In this document: piece by piece, positions 1-6,723 of the stretch
Layout: each line of letters opens with the position of its first letter
Numbering within the stretch: the stretch's first letter is position 1
DNA from: an uncultured Amphritea sp.
GTDB taxonomy: Bacteria > Pseudomonadota > Gammaproteobacteria > Pseudomonadales > Balneatricaceae
Length of the DNA: 64,000 nucleotides
Assembly: GCF_937127095.1 (NCBI RefSeq)
Contig: NZ_CAKZLP010000024.1
Location: 1-64,000 of the forward strand
Reading direction: 5' to 3'
Program-made: the position numbers and the translations under genes
The notes under the pieces: model-generated
What the model saw: the letters and a program-made list of their open reading frames with translations, nothing else
Databases searched by the model: none
What the model was told of the DNA's origin: nothing

Positions 1-147
1 ATGAGAATTGACTAGACACCAATAACCATAACGCTTTCAGCCGTTTTTGTTTAGACCTTCATGAAAAATGCGGGCTAGGCATCAAATGGGTTTTGAGGTA
101 GAATTTAATATTCATGTTTACAATCTCCTATATATGTTGCATGAAAA

Positions 148-268
148 GCTAGGTTGCAGCCTAGCGAGGTTATTAGCTCATAGCTGCAGTATAAGAATGT
201 ACTGCAGCTATGAGTTCTATTCTACCACTAACACTTTTTTTGTCAATAGCAGTACATCTATGTACTGC
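148..268. repeat. cluster of three hairpins at the left edge
   Basis: Three inverted repeats lie close together. The first has 6-bp arms GCTAGG/CCTAGC at 148-153 and 160-165. The second has a perfect 15-bp stem, 177-191 with 200-214, around an 8-nt loop. The third has a 9-bp stem, 249-257 with 260-268, around 2 nt. The second and third share the word GTACTGC in their right arms, so they may derive from one another. No gene is supported in 1-590; two small ORFs crossing this region have no recognisable protein character. The role is unknown: structured transcript end, remnant of a mobile element, or regulatory hairpins. Confidence 0.6.
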
Positions 269-281
269 AAGTTCATAAAGG

Positions 282-586
282 AGACAGAGTGAGGTCTTGT
301 ATTTTGCAGGCAAATAGGCCGAACCCAGAATCTGGCACTGACCTATTCCCTTTCTATCCAGCCGGGCATTGTGGCTTGGGAATGAACAACTGCGGTAATG
401 AAACAGGCCTCCTAAATATCAAAAGCCTAAATCGGCGCAAGATGCACCTCCTACAACAAAGAAAGAGCGCCAACGGCTCTCTTCTTTTAGCTTTTACGCT
501 TTTTCTAACGACTAGCTAGTCGCGAAGCGACGGTCTAGCAAGGGCGAAGCCCGTCTAGCGAGCAACGCGCTCTTCGTTGCGTTCTA
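282..586 (+). repeat. composite repeat, copy 1 (150-bp unit plus hairpin array)
   Basis: The first part (about 282-430) is closely matched by a second copy at about 1448-1605. Shared stretches include GGTCTTGTATTTTGCA near the start, ATCTGGCACTGACCTATTCC in the middle and ACTGCGGTAATGAAACAG near the end. The second part (464-586) is a hairpin array: AGAGC/GCTCT at 464-480, GTCGC-GAA-GCGAC at 519-531, GGGC-GAA-GCCC at 542-552 and GCAACG/CGTTGC at 562-580, separated by CTAG-containing linkers. Together with the copy at 1448-1742 it flanks the toxin-antitoxin genes in direct orientation. The GGTCTTGTATTTTGCA word resembles sequence often found beside REP-associated Y1 transposases, but no transposase is present here. 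Confidence 0.8.
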
Positions 587-590
587 CCAA

Positions 591-875
591 CTAATTAACC
601 GCTTGAGGCTCAAACGACATATGCAATTCGAAGCCACACGCGTTAGCGTATCGCTGCAAAGTGTCCACTTTTGGCGCTACAGCTCCCTTTTCAAGACGGC
701 AGATATTACTTTTCTTCGTATGCATTAAGACTGCGACCTGCTCTTGAGTCAGGCCTGCTGCTTTGCGCATATGAAGTAACTGACTGATCAGGGTAAACTC
801 GCTCTCCAGTGCATCGTACTCACGACGTACGTCATCATTCTGAAGCGCACGTTCTTTTAATCGCTGAAGGCTCAT
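591..875 (-). CDS. XRE-family antitoxin, HigA-like
   Basis: A 94-residue protein with a helix-turn-helix of the Cro/C1 (XRE) type in its second half (about residues 38-85): AAGLTQEQVA is the first helix pair and KKSNICRLEKG the recognition region. A leading helical segment is typical of HigA/HipB-like antitoxins encoded downstream of their toxin. Its start overlaps the toxin stop by 4 nt (ATGA), so the two are translationally coupled. Its expected role is to neutralise the toxin and repress the shared promoter, probably through the palindrome at 1206-1223. The toxin-first gene order fits HigBA modules. Family assignment is confident; activity in this strain is inferred. Confidence 0.85.
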   Translation of the reverse strand: MSLQRLKERALQNDDVRREYDALESEFTLISQLLHMRKAAGLTQEQVAVLMHTKKSNICRLEKGAVAPKVDTLQRYANACGFELHMSFEPQAVN

Positions 876-1192
876 TTTTTCACCTCTTTCATTCTGTCTC
901 TGGCTAGTTTCAAGTCTGGCTTTGGTGTCTTTTGTGACTTCTTAACAAATGCGTGAAGTATCAGGACATGAGGCCCATTCATGTAGCAAAAGAGACCTCG
1001 ACCTATACCCTCTTTTGCCTTAGCCCGAATCTCAAACAAACCATCGCCCATTGACTCAGTATGAGGAGATCCCAGATTCGCTCCGTGCTCTTCTATCAGT
1101 TCCAACAACTTCAGCATCCGCGCTTGAATCTTTGGCGGCATCCCCAGGATGGCATCTTCGACACCATCATAAAAGTCAACTTCCCAAGTCAC
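872..1192 (-). CDS. HigB/RelE-type toxin (phage Gp49-like family)
   Basis: A protein of about 106 residues resembling the Gp49-like HigB toxins, which are ribosome-dependent mRNA interferases of RelE fold. It shows the family pattern WEVDFYDGVEDA near the N-terminus and LFEIRAKAKEGIGRGLF in the middle, where basic residues line the RNase site. I chose the GTG at 1192 because a clear AAGGA Shine-Dalgarno lies 6 nt upstream. The upstream ATG at 1213 lies inside the palindrome that probably serves as operator and has no ribosome site. The start of the antitoxin overlaps the end of this gene. The module sits between two direct repeats, which suggests acquisition or loss by recombination. Confidence 0.8.
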   Translation of the reverse strand: MTWEVDFYDGVEDAILGMPPKIQARMLKLLELIEEHGANLGSPHTESMGDGLFEIRAKAKEGIGRGLFCYMNGPHVLILHAFVKKSQKTPKPDLKLARDRMKEVKK

Positions 1193-1205
1193 TTCACATC
1201 CTTGT

Positions 1206-1237
1206 GTTATCATAGATGATAACTTTAGTTAATTGAA
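1206..1237 (-). promoter_or_regulatory. promoter and operator palindrome of the toxin-antitoxin operon
   Basis: GTTATCAT-AG-ATGATAAC (1206-1223) is a perfect 8-bp inverted repeat. Reading the minus strand, a -10-like TATGAT (1214-1209) falls within it, and TTCAAT lies 17 nt further upstream (1237-1232). A repressor on the palindrome would block the promoter, the usual autoregulation of HigBA pairs. The -35 match is weak; the palindrome is certain. Confidence 0.6.
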
Positions 1238-1380
1238 CATTTTTCTGAAGATGATCACAGCGGTCTCATCAATCTTCGATTTTATAACTCCCATCTCTTC
1301 ACCAGGCGACTAATCTGGTAATCGGTAATCCCCCGAAAAAACAACGATCTGGATTAAAGCGATCAGAACCCATTTTGATC

Positions 1381-1446
1381 TGCTTTTACGCTTTTTCTAA
1401 CGACTAGCGAGTCGCGAAGCGACGGTCTAGCAAGGGCGAAGCCCGA
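1381..1446 (+). repeat. modular hairpin repeat, truncated copy
   Basis: This copy has the CTTTTTCTAACGACTAGC lead-in and two mini-hairpins (GTCGC-GAA-GCGAC at 1411-1423, GGGC-GAA-GCCC at 1434-1444). It lacks both the leading terminator-like hairpin and the final GCAACG/CGTTGC unit. It is fused directly to the start of the second composite repeat, as if that element had inserted into or recombined with the array. The rest of 1224-1380 holds nothing recognisable. Confidence 0.75.
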
Positions 1447-1447
1447 G

Positions 1448-1742
1448 GGAGACGGGGTCAGGTCTTGTATTTTGCAGATAAACAGACCGAACCTAGAATC
1501 TGGCACTGACCTATTCCCTTTCTATGCAGCCGAGCATTACTGCCTGGGAATAGACTACTGCGGTAATGAAACAGATCTCAAAGATCTCAAAAATATCAAA
1601 GCCTAGCCCCTTTCTTTTTGCTTTTACGCTTTTTCTAACGACTAGCGAGTCGCGAAGCGACGGTCTAGCAAGGGCGAAGCCCGTCTAGCGAGCAACGCGC
1701 TCTCCGTTGCGTTCTAAATAAAACGCTCTTCGTTGCGTTCTA
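1448..1742 (+). repeat. composite repeat, copy 2
   Basis: The second copy of the composite element begins with a 150-bp unit at about 1448-1605. Within it GGTCAG (1456-1461) and CTGACC (1506-1511) form short terminal inverted repeats around a 56-bp segment. A hairpin array at 1619-1742 follows, with the same three units as copy 1 and an extra partial GCTCTTCGTTGCGTTCTA unit at its end. The array abuts the 3' end of the FAD oxidoreductase gene. It lies about 1.17 kb from copy 1 in the same orientation. Confidence 0.8.
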
Positions 1743-1752
1743 ACAACTGCCT

Positions 1753-3099
1753 TTAAACATTAGGCCCAATTTCGAGCTGGCTGCCATCCGAGAACCGAGA
1801 AAACCTGAACCTGGAAATGTCATGCTGGCTATCTTGTTTATTGACGATCTGAGCAACGATTCTGCCGAAGGCGGGGCCGATGCCAAAGCCGTGGCCGCTC
1901 ATGCCGGTGGCGATGATGAGGCCTTCCAGGTCGGGGACTCTGTCGACGATAGGGACGATATCGGGCATCGCATCGATCATCCCGGCCCAGGCATCCAGTA
2001 TGGGAGGGATGCCGATCTGTGGGAACCGCTCTGCGAAACGCTGTTGCATCACTTTCACCTTGCCTTTGGCGGGGGCAGGATCGAGGACGCGGGTGAGTTC
2101 GAAGGGGGTGATTTCATCGGCGCTCCAGTGGCGTTGTACCCGCCAGGCATCCGGAGAGTGGGCGATTTCGTTTATCCAGGGCCGGATCTCATGATAGTTT
2201 TGCAGTCCCGTTCTGAGCCACTTAGGTAATAAACGAAACGAATCCGGACCGATAAAGTGATCATGGGAATCGGTGAGTGCGAGGCTGTAACCGCCATCAT
2301 TGCGGCGGCGCACGGCCAGCTTTTTATCCGCAAAACTGGCGGTAGTGATACTTTGCAGCGGCGCGGTTCTGGCAACGGAGGCGCGTACCGATAGCTGCGG
2401 GATATTGATACCGTGGCGGCGCAAGAACAGGGATGACCAGGCGCCCCCGGCGACGACAACCTGCGATGTTCTGATGCGGCCTGCCTCAGTGATCACCCCG
2501 GTAATCTGCCCCGCCTCGATATCCAGCGTGCGCACGGCGCAGTTTTCCCGGATAAGAACCCCTTCGCTGTGGGCCAGTTCTGCCACGGCAGGCACCGCTT
2601 GCCAGGGCTCGGCACGGGCATCACTGGCGGTATAGGTCGCGCCGACCCAAGTTTTTCTTGCCTGTGGGTCCTGCTGAATATGCTGTTTTAACTGAGCGCT
2701 GGACAGCGCCACAGTATCGACACCATGGGCTGTAGCAATACTCAGCCATGCTTCCCGTTGCGCCTGCGCCGCTTCGGTTTGTGACAGATACATCACCCCG
2801 ACCCGCTGAAACCCGGTGCGGCCTTTAACCTCTTTATCAAAAGCCTCCCATAGCTGGGAAGCTTCCATCATAATCGGCAGTTCTGCGGCATCACGGCCAT
2901 GTTGTCTGATCCAGCCCCAGTTGCGTGACGACTGCTCTCCGGCAATACGGCCTTTTTCGATCACCATCACACTCAGCCCCGAACGCACAATATTCAGGGC
3001 AGAGAAAATACCGATAACGCCGCCACCAATCACCACCACATCAACTTCATCGGGTAGCGGGTCATTAAACGCAACAGGCGTGTTCAGGGTGATCATCAT
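1753..3099 (-). CDS. FAD-dependent oxidoreductase, D-amino-acid oxidase (DAO) family
   Basis: A 448-residue flavoprotein with an N-terminal dinucleotide-binding motif VVVIGGGVIGIFSA (about residues 21-34) and the acidic end of the second strand (VIEKG). A C-terminal FAD contact follows the DAO pattern (ATGMSGHGFGIGPAFG). Such enzymes oxidise amines or amino acids, such as glycine, sarcosine or D-amino acids, passing electrons to oxygen or quinone. The substrate cannot be read from the sequence. An AAGG ribosome site precedes the tandem ATG start. It stands alone: the nearest neighbours are the repeat at its 3' end and a 400-bp gap upstream, so no pathway context is available. Confidence 0.8.
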   Translation of the reverse strand: MMITLNTPVAFNDPLPDEVDVVVIGGGVIGIFSALNIVRSGLSVMVIEKGRIAGEQSSRNWGWIRQHGRDAAELPIMMEASQLWEAFDKEVKGRTGFQRVGVMYLSQTEAAQAQREAWLSIATAHGVDTVALSSAQLKQHIQQDPQARKTWVGATYTASDARAEPWQAVPAVAELAHSEGVLIRENCAVRTLDIEAGQITGVITEAGRIRTSQVVVAGGAWSSLFLRRHGINIPQLSVRASVARTAPLQSITTASFADKKLAVRRRNDGGYSLALTDSHDHFIGPDSFRLLPKWLRTGLQNYHEIRPWINEIAHSPDAWRVQRHWSADEITPFELTRVLDPAPAKGKVKVMQQRFAERFPQIGIPPILDAWAGMIDAMPDIVPIVDRVPDLEGLIIATGMSGHGFGIGPAFGRIVAQIVNKQDSQHDISRFRFSRFSDGSQLEIGPNV

Positions 3100-3336
3100 A
3101 AGAGCCTTAAGATTAGCCTAGCGTTATAAGTGAGCTTCAAACCTTCGAACCCACAGTGGGGCGATACGTTGAAATGAGCCAGTCGCCAAGAGACGTTTAA
3201 AATCAATGAGATCTGAACAACTAATTCAGTTCCATTTACCTGAGTGTGCCTGAAACAGAAACCCGGTTCAATTACTCAAAAAGAGGTAGATCACCATGAG
3301 GTATCCAGAGAAAGTTCGGGCACGCACCCCACAGAA

Positions 3337-3491
3337 AAGAGAGCCACCGCTCTCTTCTTTTGCTTTTACGCTTTTTCGAGCCACTAGCAAGTCGCGAAGC
3401 GACGTCTAGCGAGCAATGTGCTCTTCATTGCGGTCTGTTCGCGAGTTCAACGAGCGAAATAAGCGAGCAACGTGCTCTTCGTTGCGTTCTA
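3337..3491 (+). repeat. modular hairpin repeat
   Basis: It starts with an AAGAGAGC-CACC-GCTCTCTT hairpin (3337-3356) followed by T-rich sequence. Then come GTCGC-GAA-GCGAC (3391-3403), a GCAATG/CATTGC hairpin (about 3413-3431), an irregular GTTCGCGAG stretch, and a GCAACG/CGTTGC hairpin (about 3467-3485). It abuts the 3' end of the DUF2269 gene. The GCAATG/CATTGC unit differs from GCAACG/CGTTGC by a paired change that keeps the stem. Nothing recognisable lies in 3100-3295. Confidence 0.75.
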
Positions 3492-3500
3492 AATAAGCGT

Positions 3501-3965
3501 TTATACCGGCTTAAGCACCATCAAAGCGGTCACTGCAACCATGGCCAGGAAAGCGGGAATACCCAGCGCGACCCAGATTTTTAACTGTTTGTAGTAACTC
3601 TCAGGTAGGGGTTGAGCCTGCTTGCGGCAATTATCGGCCTGGTTACGCATTTTAATCTGCAGTACCACCACCGGTAACCAGCAAGCACCCGCTAACAGAT
3701 AGAGTCCAATACTCACCCATAGCCAGGTTTGTTCCAGTGACATCCCGGCCAGAGAAAGCATCCAGAATCCGGTTACCGGCTGGATAACCACCGTGGGAGT
3801 GGTGAAGATCCAATCGGCCCTGACAACTAAACGATTCGTTACGCTAATCGCTTCCAGATTGCCACTCAGGTCGGTAAACAGTTTATAAAAGGCGCTGCCT
3901 AATCCTGTACCGAACAGCAGGATAGCGCTGAGTATGTGCAGCCATTTAATAATTAGGTATTCCAT
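3501..3965 (-). CDS. DUF2269 family inner-membrane protein
   Basis: A 154-residue integral membrane protein with about four transmembrane segments. It begins MEYLIIKWLHILSAILLFG, as is typical of DUF2269 proteins of unknown function. I use the ATG at 3965 because GGAG lies about 9 nt upstream and because the ATG overlaps the upstream stop (TAATG), implying translational coupling with the SDR-DoxX gene. A longer reading frame from 4070 would lie inside the upstream gene and adds nothing family-like. Both genes are probably controlled by the GbsR-type regulator encoded upstream. Confidence 0.8.
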   Translation of the reverse strand: MEYLIIKWLHILSAILLFGTGLGSAFYKLFTDLSGNLEAISVTNRLVVRADWIFTTPTVVIQPVTGFWMLSLAGMSLEQTWLWVSIGLYLLAGACWLPVVVLQIKMRNQADNCRKQAQPLPESYYKQLKIWVALGIPAFLAMVAVTALMVLKPV

Positions 3966-5251
3966 TACGTTTTTCTCCATATAACCAGTAAACACAGGGT
4001 GGCCGTTATCAGTGGCAGGTTTTTGGTCACCGGGCCAAACGGATGCAGCCATAATTCGGGAAGCAGACAACTAATAATCAACGTATATGTGACAGTTAAC
4101 AGTAACTGCCCAATCAGCGCCGGTTTCATCCAGCGGTTGCTAAACATCGCCAACCCCAGCAACAGGTCTATCGCTCCGCCCATATACAATGATAACGTGG
4201 CGGGAACCCCTTCAATTCCCGCCTGAGACAGGATATCCAGGCTCTTCACCTCAGGATAAAGCAGCAGCGAACATAGCCCGGTCATTATCCACAGCAGCGC
4301 TATGCAGCCGCGTAATACACCGGGCATAAAATAGAGGCCCGCATACCAACGGTCAGCAACCTGTGACGGGGTACGCTTCAGCTCGTTCTCAACACTACGG
4401 GGAATAAACCCTAAATGCTCAACAAGAGGTGCAACCGGGGCGGTATTGCCCTGTATTAACATATCCAGAGATTCAGAATTGACAGGGCCTATTTTCAGCA
4501 GCCCGCCCATCTTTACCAGGGGTCTCGCCAATCGATACGGTATTGATAAAGGTCGAAGGTCGCCCAGGCCCAACCACTGACGCTGGCATTGCAGGTATGC
4601 TTTAAAACTCAACGGCTCCGGCCCAACCAGGTCTATCTCCGCCTTAACCGCCAGCTCTTCCTCGATACAGACGATAACCGCTGTAACCAGATCATCTATA
4701 TGAACCGGCTGGATCAGTTGCTCGCCCGCATTGACCAAAGGCGTAACAGGCAGTGCAGCCAGCGCCCGGAAAAAGCCGGTACTCTTTGCCCCCGGCCCGT
4801 AAACAATAGAGGGCCTGAGTATGGCCCAGTCCAGAGCCTTTGCTGCCAGATGCTGATCCGCTGCAAATTTACTTTGGTGATACTGGCTTGTGGCGCCTGC
4901 CTCAGCGCCCAGCGCGGAGATCTGCATCACTCGCCTGACGCCCGCCAGCTCACAGGCATCAAACAGAGCAGAGGGGGCTTTTTGATGCAGATCGCTGAAG
5001 CGCTGAAAGGCGGTTTGCTGGATAATACCGACGGCGTTAATCACGATATCGATTCCACTAAGCCGGGGAAGCCACGCGTTAGCACTATGGTCCCGGCTAT
5101 AATCTACGGCTATCGTTTCAGCGTCTGCAAAAACCATTTTAAACTGCTCAGCCTCCCTAATCGCAGCCACTACCCTGTGGCCCTCTTGCCGTAGTCGAAT
5201 ATAGAGATGCTGACCTATAAACCCGCTGGCACCGGTAAGCAGAATATTCAC
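3965..5251 (-). CDS. SDR-family epimerase/reductase fused to DoxX-like membrane domain
   Basis: A 428-residue two-part protein. Residues 1 to about 280 form an atypical short-chain dehydrogenase with GASGFIGQHL at the N-terminus (NAD(P) binding) and a YHQSK motif matching the YxxxK catalytic pair. Residues from about 300 hold four hydrophobic segments resembling DoxX-like membrane proteins, including GGAIDLLLGLAMF. Similar fusions occur in many proteobacteria as predicted nucleoside-diphosphate-sugar epimerases of unknown substrate. It heads the operon with the DUF2269 gene. A TTTCTGT-N4-ACAGAAA operator lies 20 nt upstream of its start. Confidence 0.8.
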   Translation of the reverse strand: MNILLTGASGFIGQHLYIRLRQEGHRVVAAIREAEQFKMVFADAETIAVDYSRDHSANAWLPRLSGIDIVINAVGIIQQTAFQRFSDLHQKAPSALFDACELAGVRRVMQISALGAEAGATSQYHQSKFAADQHLAAKALDWAILRPSIVYGPGAKSTGFFRALAALPVTPLVNAGEQLIQPVHIDDLVTAVIVCIEEELAVKAEIDLVGPEPLSFKAYLQCQRQWLGLGDLRPLSIPYRLARPLVKMGGLLKIGPVNSESLDMLIQGNTAPVAPLVEHLGFIPRSVENELKRTPSQVADRWYAGLYFMPGVLRGCIALLWIMTGLCSLLLYPEVKSLDILSQAGIEGVPATLSLYMGGAIDLLLGLAMFSNRWMKPALIGQLLLTVTYTLIISCLLPELWLHPFGPVTKNLPLITATLCLLVIWRKT

Positions 5252-5270
5252 ATCAGACTCCTTTCTCTAA

Positions 5271-5288
5271 TTTCTGTCAAAACAGAAA
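5271..5288 (-). promoter_or_regulatory. predicted GbsR-type operator upstream of the SDR operon
   Basis: TTTCTGT (5271-5277), CAAA, ACAGAAA (5282-5288) is a perfect 7-bp inverted repeat. It has the same arms and the same 4-bp spacing as the site at 5851-5872. It lies between the regulator's stop and the SDR start, so the SDR operon could be repressed independently of read-through. Confidence 0.7.
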
Positions 5289-5302
5289 CAGACAGGCAAA
5301 TT

Positions 5303-5839
5303 TTAGTTTTTCTTCTTGCCCAGCAAACGCTGAACTTTACTACCAAGCGTCAAAAGTTTGAGAATGGTGGAGCGCTCCATTTTTTTAACCTGATCAAACC
5401 AGCCGGTCGATTGCTCCAGAAACGCCAGAGTCTGTTCGATACGCGCTTTGGTTTCTGCTGGGGTCTGCTGGTCTGACTCGGCATCCAATACACATTCGCG
5501 CAACGCGGTGAGGGTTGGGTCAAGCTCACGCTTTTTACGCTCTTCCATGATGATAAAGAAGATATCCCAGACATCCTTATGTGAATCAAAGTGATCGCGC
5601 CGGTCACCTAAAATGTGCGTAATCTTAATCAGCCCCCAGGACTGCAGCTCTTTAAGGCTGGTACTGACATTGGAGCGCGCCACCCCCAGCGTTTCGCTAA
5701 TATCTTCCGCGGTCAGTGGCTCATTACTCAGGTAAAGCAGTGCATGAATCTGCGCCACCGTACGATTAACGCCCCAGCGCGACCCCATCTCGCCCCAGTG
5801 AAGCACAAACTTCTGCATAGTCGGTGAAAGCAACATCAT
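5303..5839 (-). CDS. GbsR/MarR-family transcriptional regulator
   Basis: A protein of about 178 residues with a winged helix-turn-helix near residues 25-85 (LTAEDISETLGVARSNVSTSLKEL split across the recognition helix) and the GbsR-type opening FVLHWGEMGSRWGVNRTVAQ. It ends in a long helical, basic tail. GbsR proteins sense small osmolyte-like ligands such as choline in Bacillus; the ligand here is unknown. The start is placed at the ATG at 5839, 6 nt after AAGGA; a TTG at 5842 is less likely. Matching palindromes in front of this gene and in front of the next operon argue for autoregulation and control of the SDR/DUF2269 genes. Confidence 0.85.
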   Translation of the reverse strand: MMLLSPTMQKFVLHWGEMGSRWGVNRTVAQIHALLYLSNEPLTAEDISETLGVARSNVSTSLKELQSWGLIKITHILGDRRDHFDSHKDVWDIFFIIMEERKKRELDPTLTALRECVLDAESDQQTPAETKARIEQTLAFLEQSTGWFDQVKKMERSTILKLLTLGSKVQRLLGKKKN

Positions 5840-5850
5840 CAAGATTCCTT

Positions 5851-5872
5851 AATTTCTGTAAAGACAGAAATT
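5851..5872 (-). promoter_or_regulatory. predicted autoregulatory operator of the GbsR-family gene
   Basis: AATTTCTGT-AAAG-ACAGAAATT is a perfect 9-bp inverted repeat ending about 12 nt before the regulator's start codon. The core TTTCTGT-N4-ACAGAAA recurs at 5271-5288. A further half-site ACAGAAA lies at 5874-5880. Confidence 0.75.
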
Positions 5873-5943
5873 ACAGAAACTAAAATATATAGTCAAGCGA
5901 AACTGCTAATCAGTCGACATGCTAATGTGCCCGTCACAAAAGG

Positions 5944-6055
5944 AGAGCCAACCGCTCTTTTTATGCTTTTATGCTTTTTCGAGCCACTAGCAAGCGGCGA
6001 AGCCGCGTCTAGCGAGCAATGTGCTTTTCATTGCGGTCTAAAACGCAACGCGTTT
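5944..6055 (+). repeat. modular hairpin repeat
   Basis: Units are AGAGC/GCTCT (5944-5958) followed by a T-run, GCGGC-GAA-GCCGC (5994-6006), GCAATG/CATTGC (6016-6034) and a terminal AAACGC-AAC-GCGTTT hairpin (about 6041-6055). This copy lies between divergent genes rather than at a 3' end, unlike most others. It would have to be crossed by transcripts starting upstream of it toward the gene at 6155. Confidence 0.75.
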
Positions 6056-6154
6056 ATCCCCCCACCTGTCGTTCACGACAGTTACCTTTTGTATTTCATC
6101 TTTCTAAGATACCAAGCTTGCGATCAGTCACCTAAACCATCGATAGGTAAGAAT

Positions 6155-6541
6155 ATGAAATTGCTCAAAGCATGCGTGGTAGCCATTGGACTTTATTCGA
6201 CCGCAGGACAAGCCGCCTGGTTATGCGATCCGAATCCTGGTGGTGCCGGTTGTATGGAGTGTAGTGAGAGGTTTTGTGCCTACGGAAGTGACGGGACCGG
6301 CTATATATGCCTTCACATAGCGCCTGACAAGGGACTGGACACCAGTGCCGGCGCCGTCAGCCGGGTGAATGAGGAAGCTAAAAAATTCACCAATAGCCCC
6401 AATGCCAATATTAAAGCGATGGCGGAGTCTCTGGTTAATCTGACCGTATCTCAAGCCCGGATAATGGCTGAAAAACAACAAAAAGGGACCGCTAAAAAAG
6501 CGATGGCATTACCCCAGGCCAAACCGATGATGTCACAGTAA
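6155..6541 (+). CDS. secreted cysteine-rich protein of unknown function
   Basis: A 128-residue protein with a classical signal peptide: MKLLK, a hydrophobic core VVAIGLYSTAG, and a likely AxA cleavage site near QAA. The mature N-terminus is rich in cysteine, glycine and aromatic residues (five cysteines between about residues 22 and 55), followed by a helical, alanine- and lysine-rich tail. I place the start at the ATG at 6155 with AGGT just upstream. The longer frame starting at 5927 only reads through the hairpin repeat. No family is recognised. The clustered cysteines suggest disulfides or metal binding in the periplasm. Confidence 0.6.
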   Translation: MKLLKACVVAIGLYSTAGQAAWLCDPNPGGAGCMECSERFCAYGSDGTGYICLHIAPDKGLDTSAGAVSRVNEEAKKFTNSPNANIKAMAESLVNLTVSQARIMAEKQQKGTAKKAMALPQAKPMMSQ

Positions 6542-6572
6542 TATTTATCGCCAATAAACCCTTTGCACACGC

Positions 6573-6723
6573 CAACAAGAAAGAGAGCCACCGCTCTCTT
6601 TCTTGTTGTTTTTACGCTTTTTCTAACAACTAGCAAGCGGCAAAGCCGCGTCTAGCCAGTCGCGCAGCGGCGATCTAGCGAGCAACGCGCTCTTCGTTGC
6701 GGTCTGAAAACGCCATGCGTTTT
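6573..6723 (+). repeat. modular hairpin repeat with bidirectional terminator
   Basis: The leading hairpin is a perfect 16-bp stem (6573-6588 with 6593-6608) around CACC, with A- and T-rich flanks, so it could terminate transcription from both sides. It is followed by GCGGC-AAA-GCCGC (6637-6649), GTCGC-GCA-GCGGC (6659-6671, one G-T pair), GCAACG/CGTTGC (6682-6700) and AAAACGC-CAT-GCGTTTT (6707-6723). The last unit overlaps the stop end of the NYN gene. It separates the convergent secreted-protein and NYN genes. Confidence 0.8.

Noticed and set aside
68..519. Two small forward ORFs in the left intergenic region
   Set aside because: They cross hairpins and the composite repeat, have no ribosome sites or family features, and read as noise.
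3296..3409. Short ORF with a fair ribosome site (AGAGG) starting MRYPEKVRART
   Set aside because: Most of its length reads through the hairpin repeat, and I see no related protein; chance coding is likelier.
5927..6154. N-terminal extension of the secreted protein frame, and the similar frame at 3360-3584
   Set aside because: Both are translations of the repeat element (shared FFEPLAS and HCGL words come from repeat DNA), and a signal peptide with its own ATG follows at 6155.
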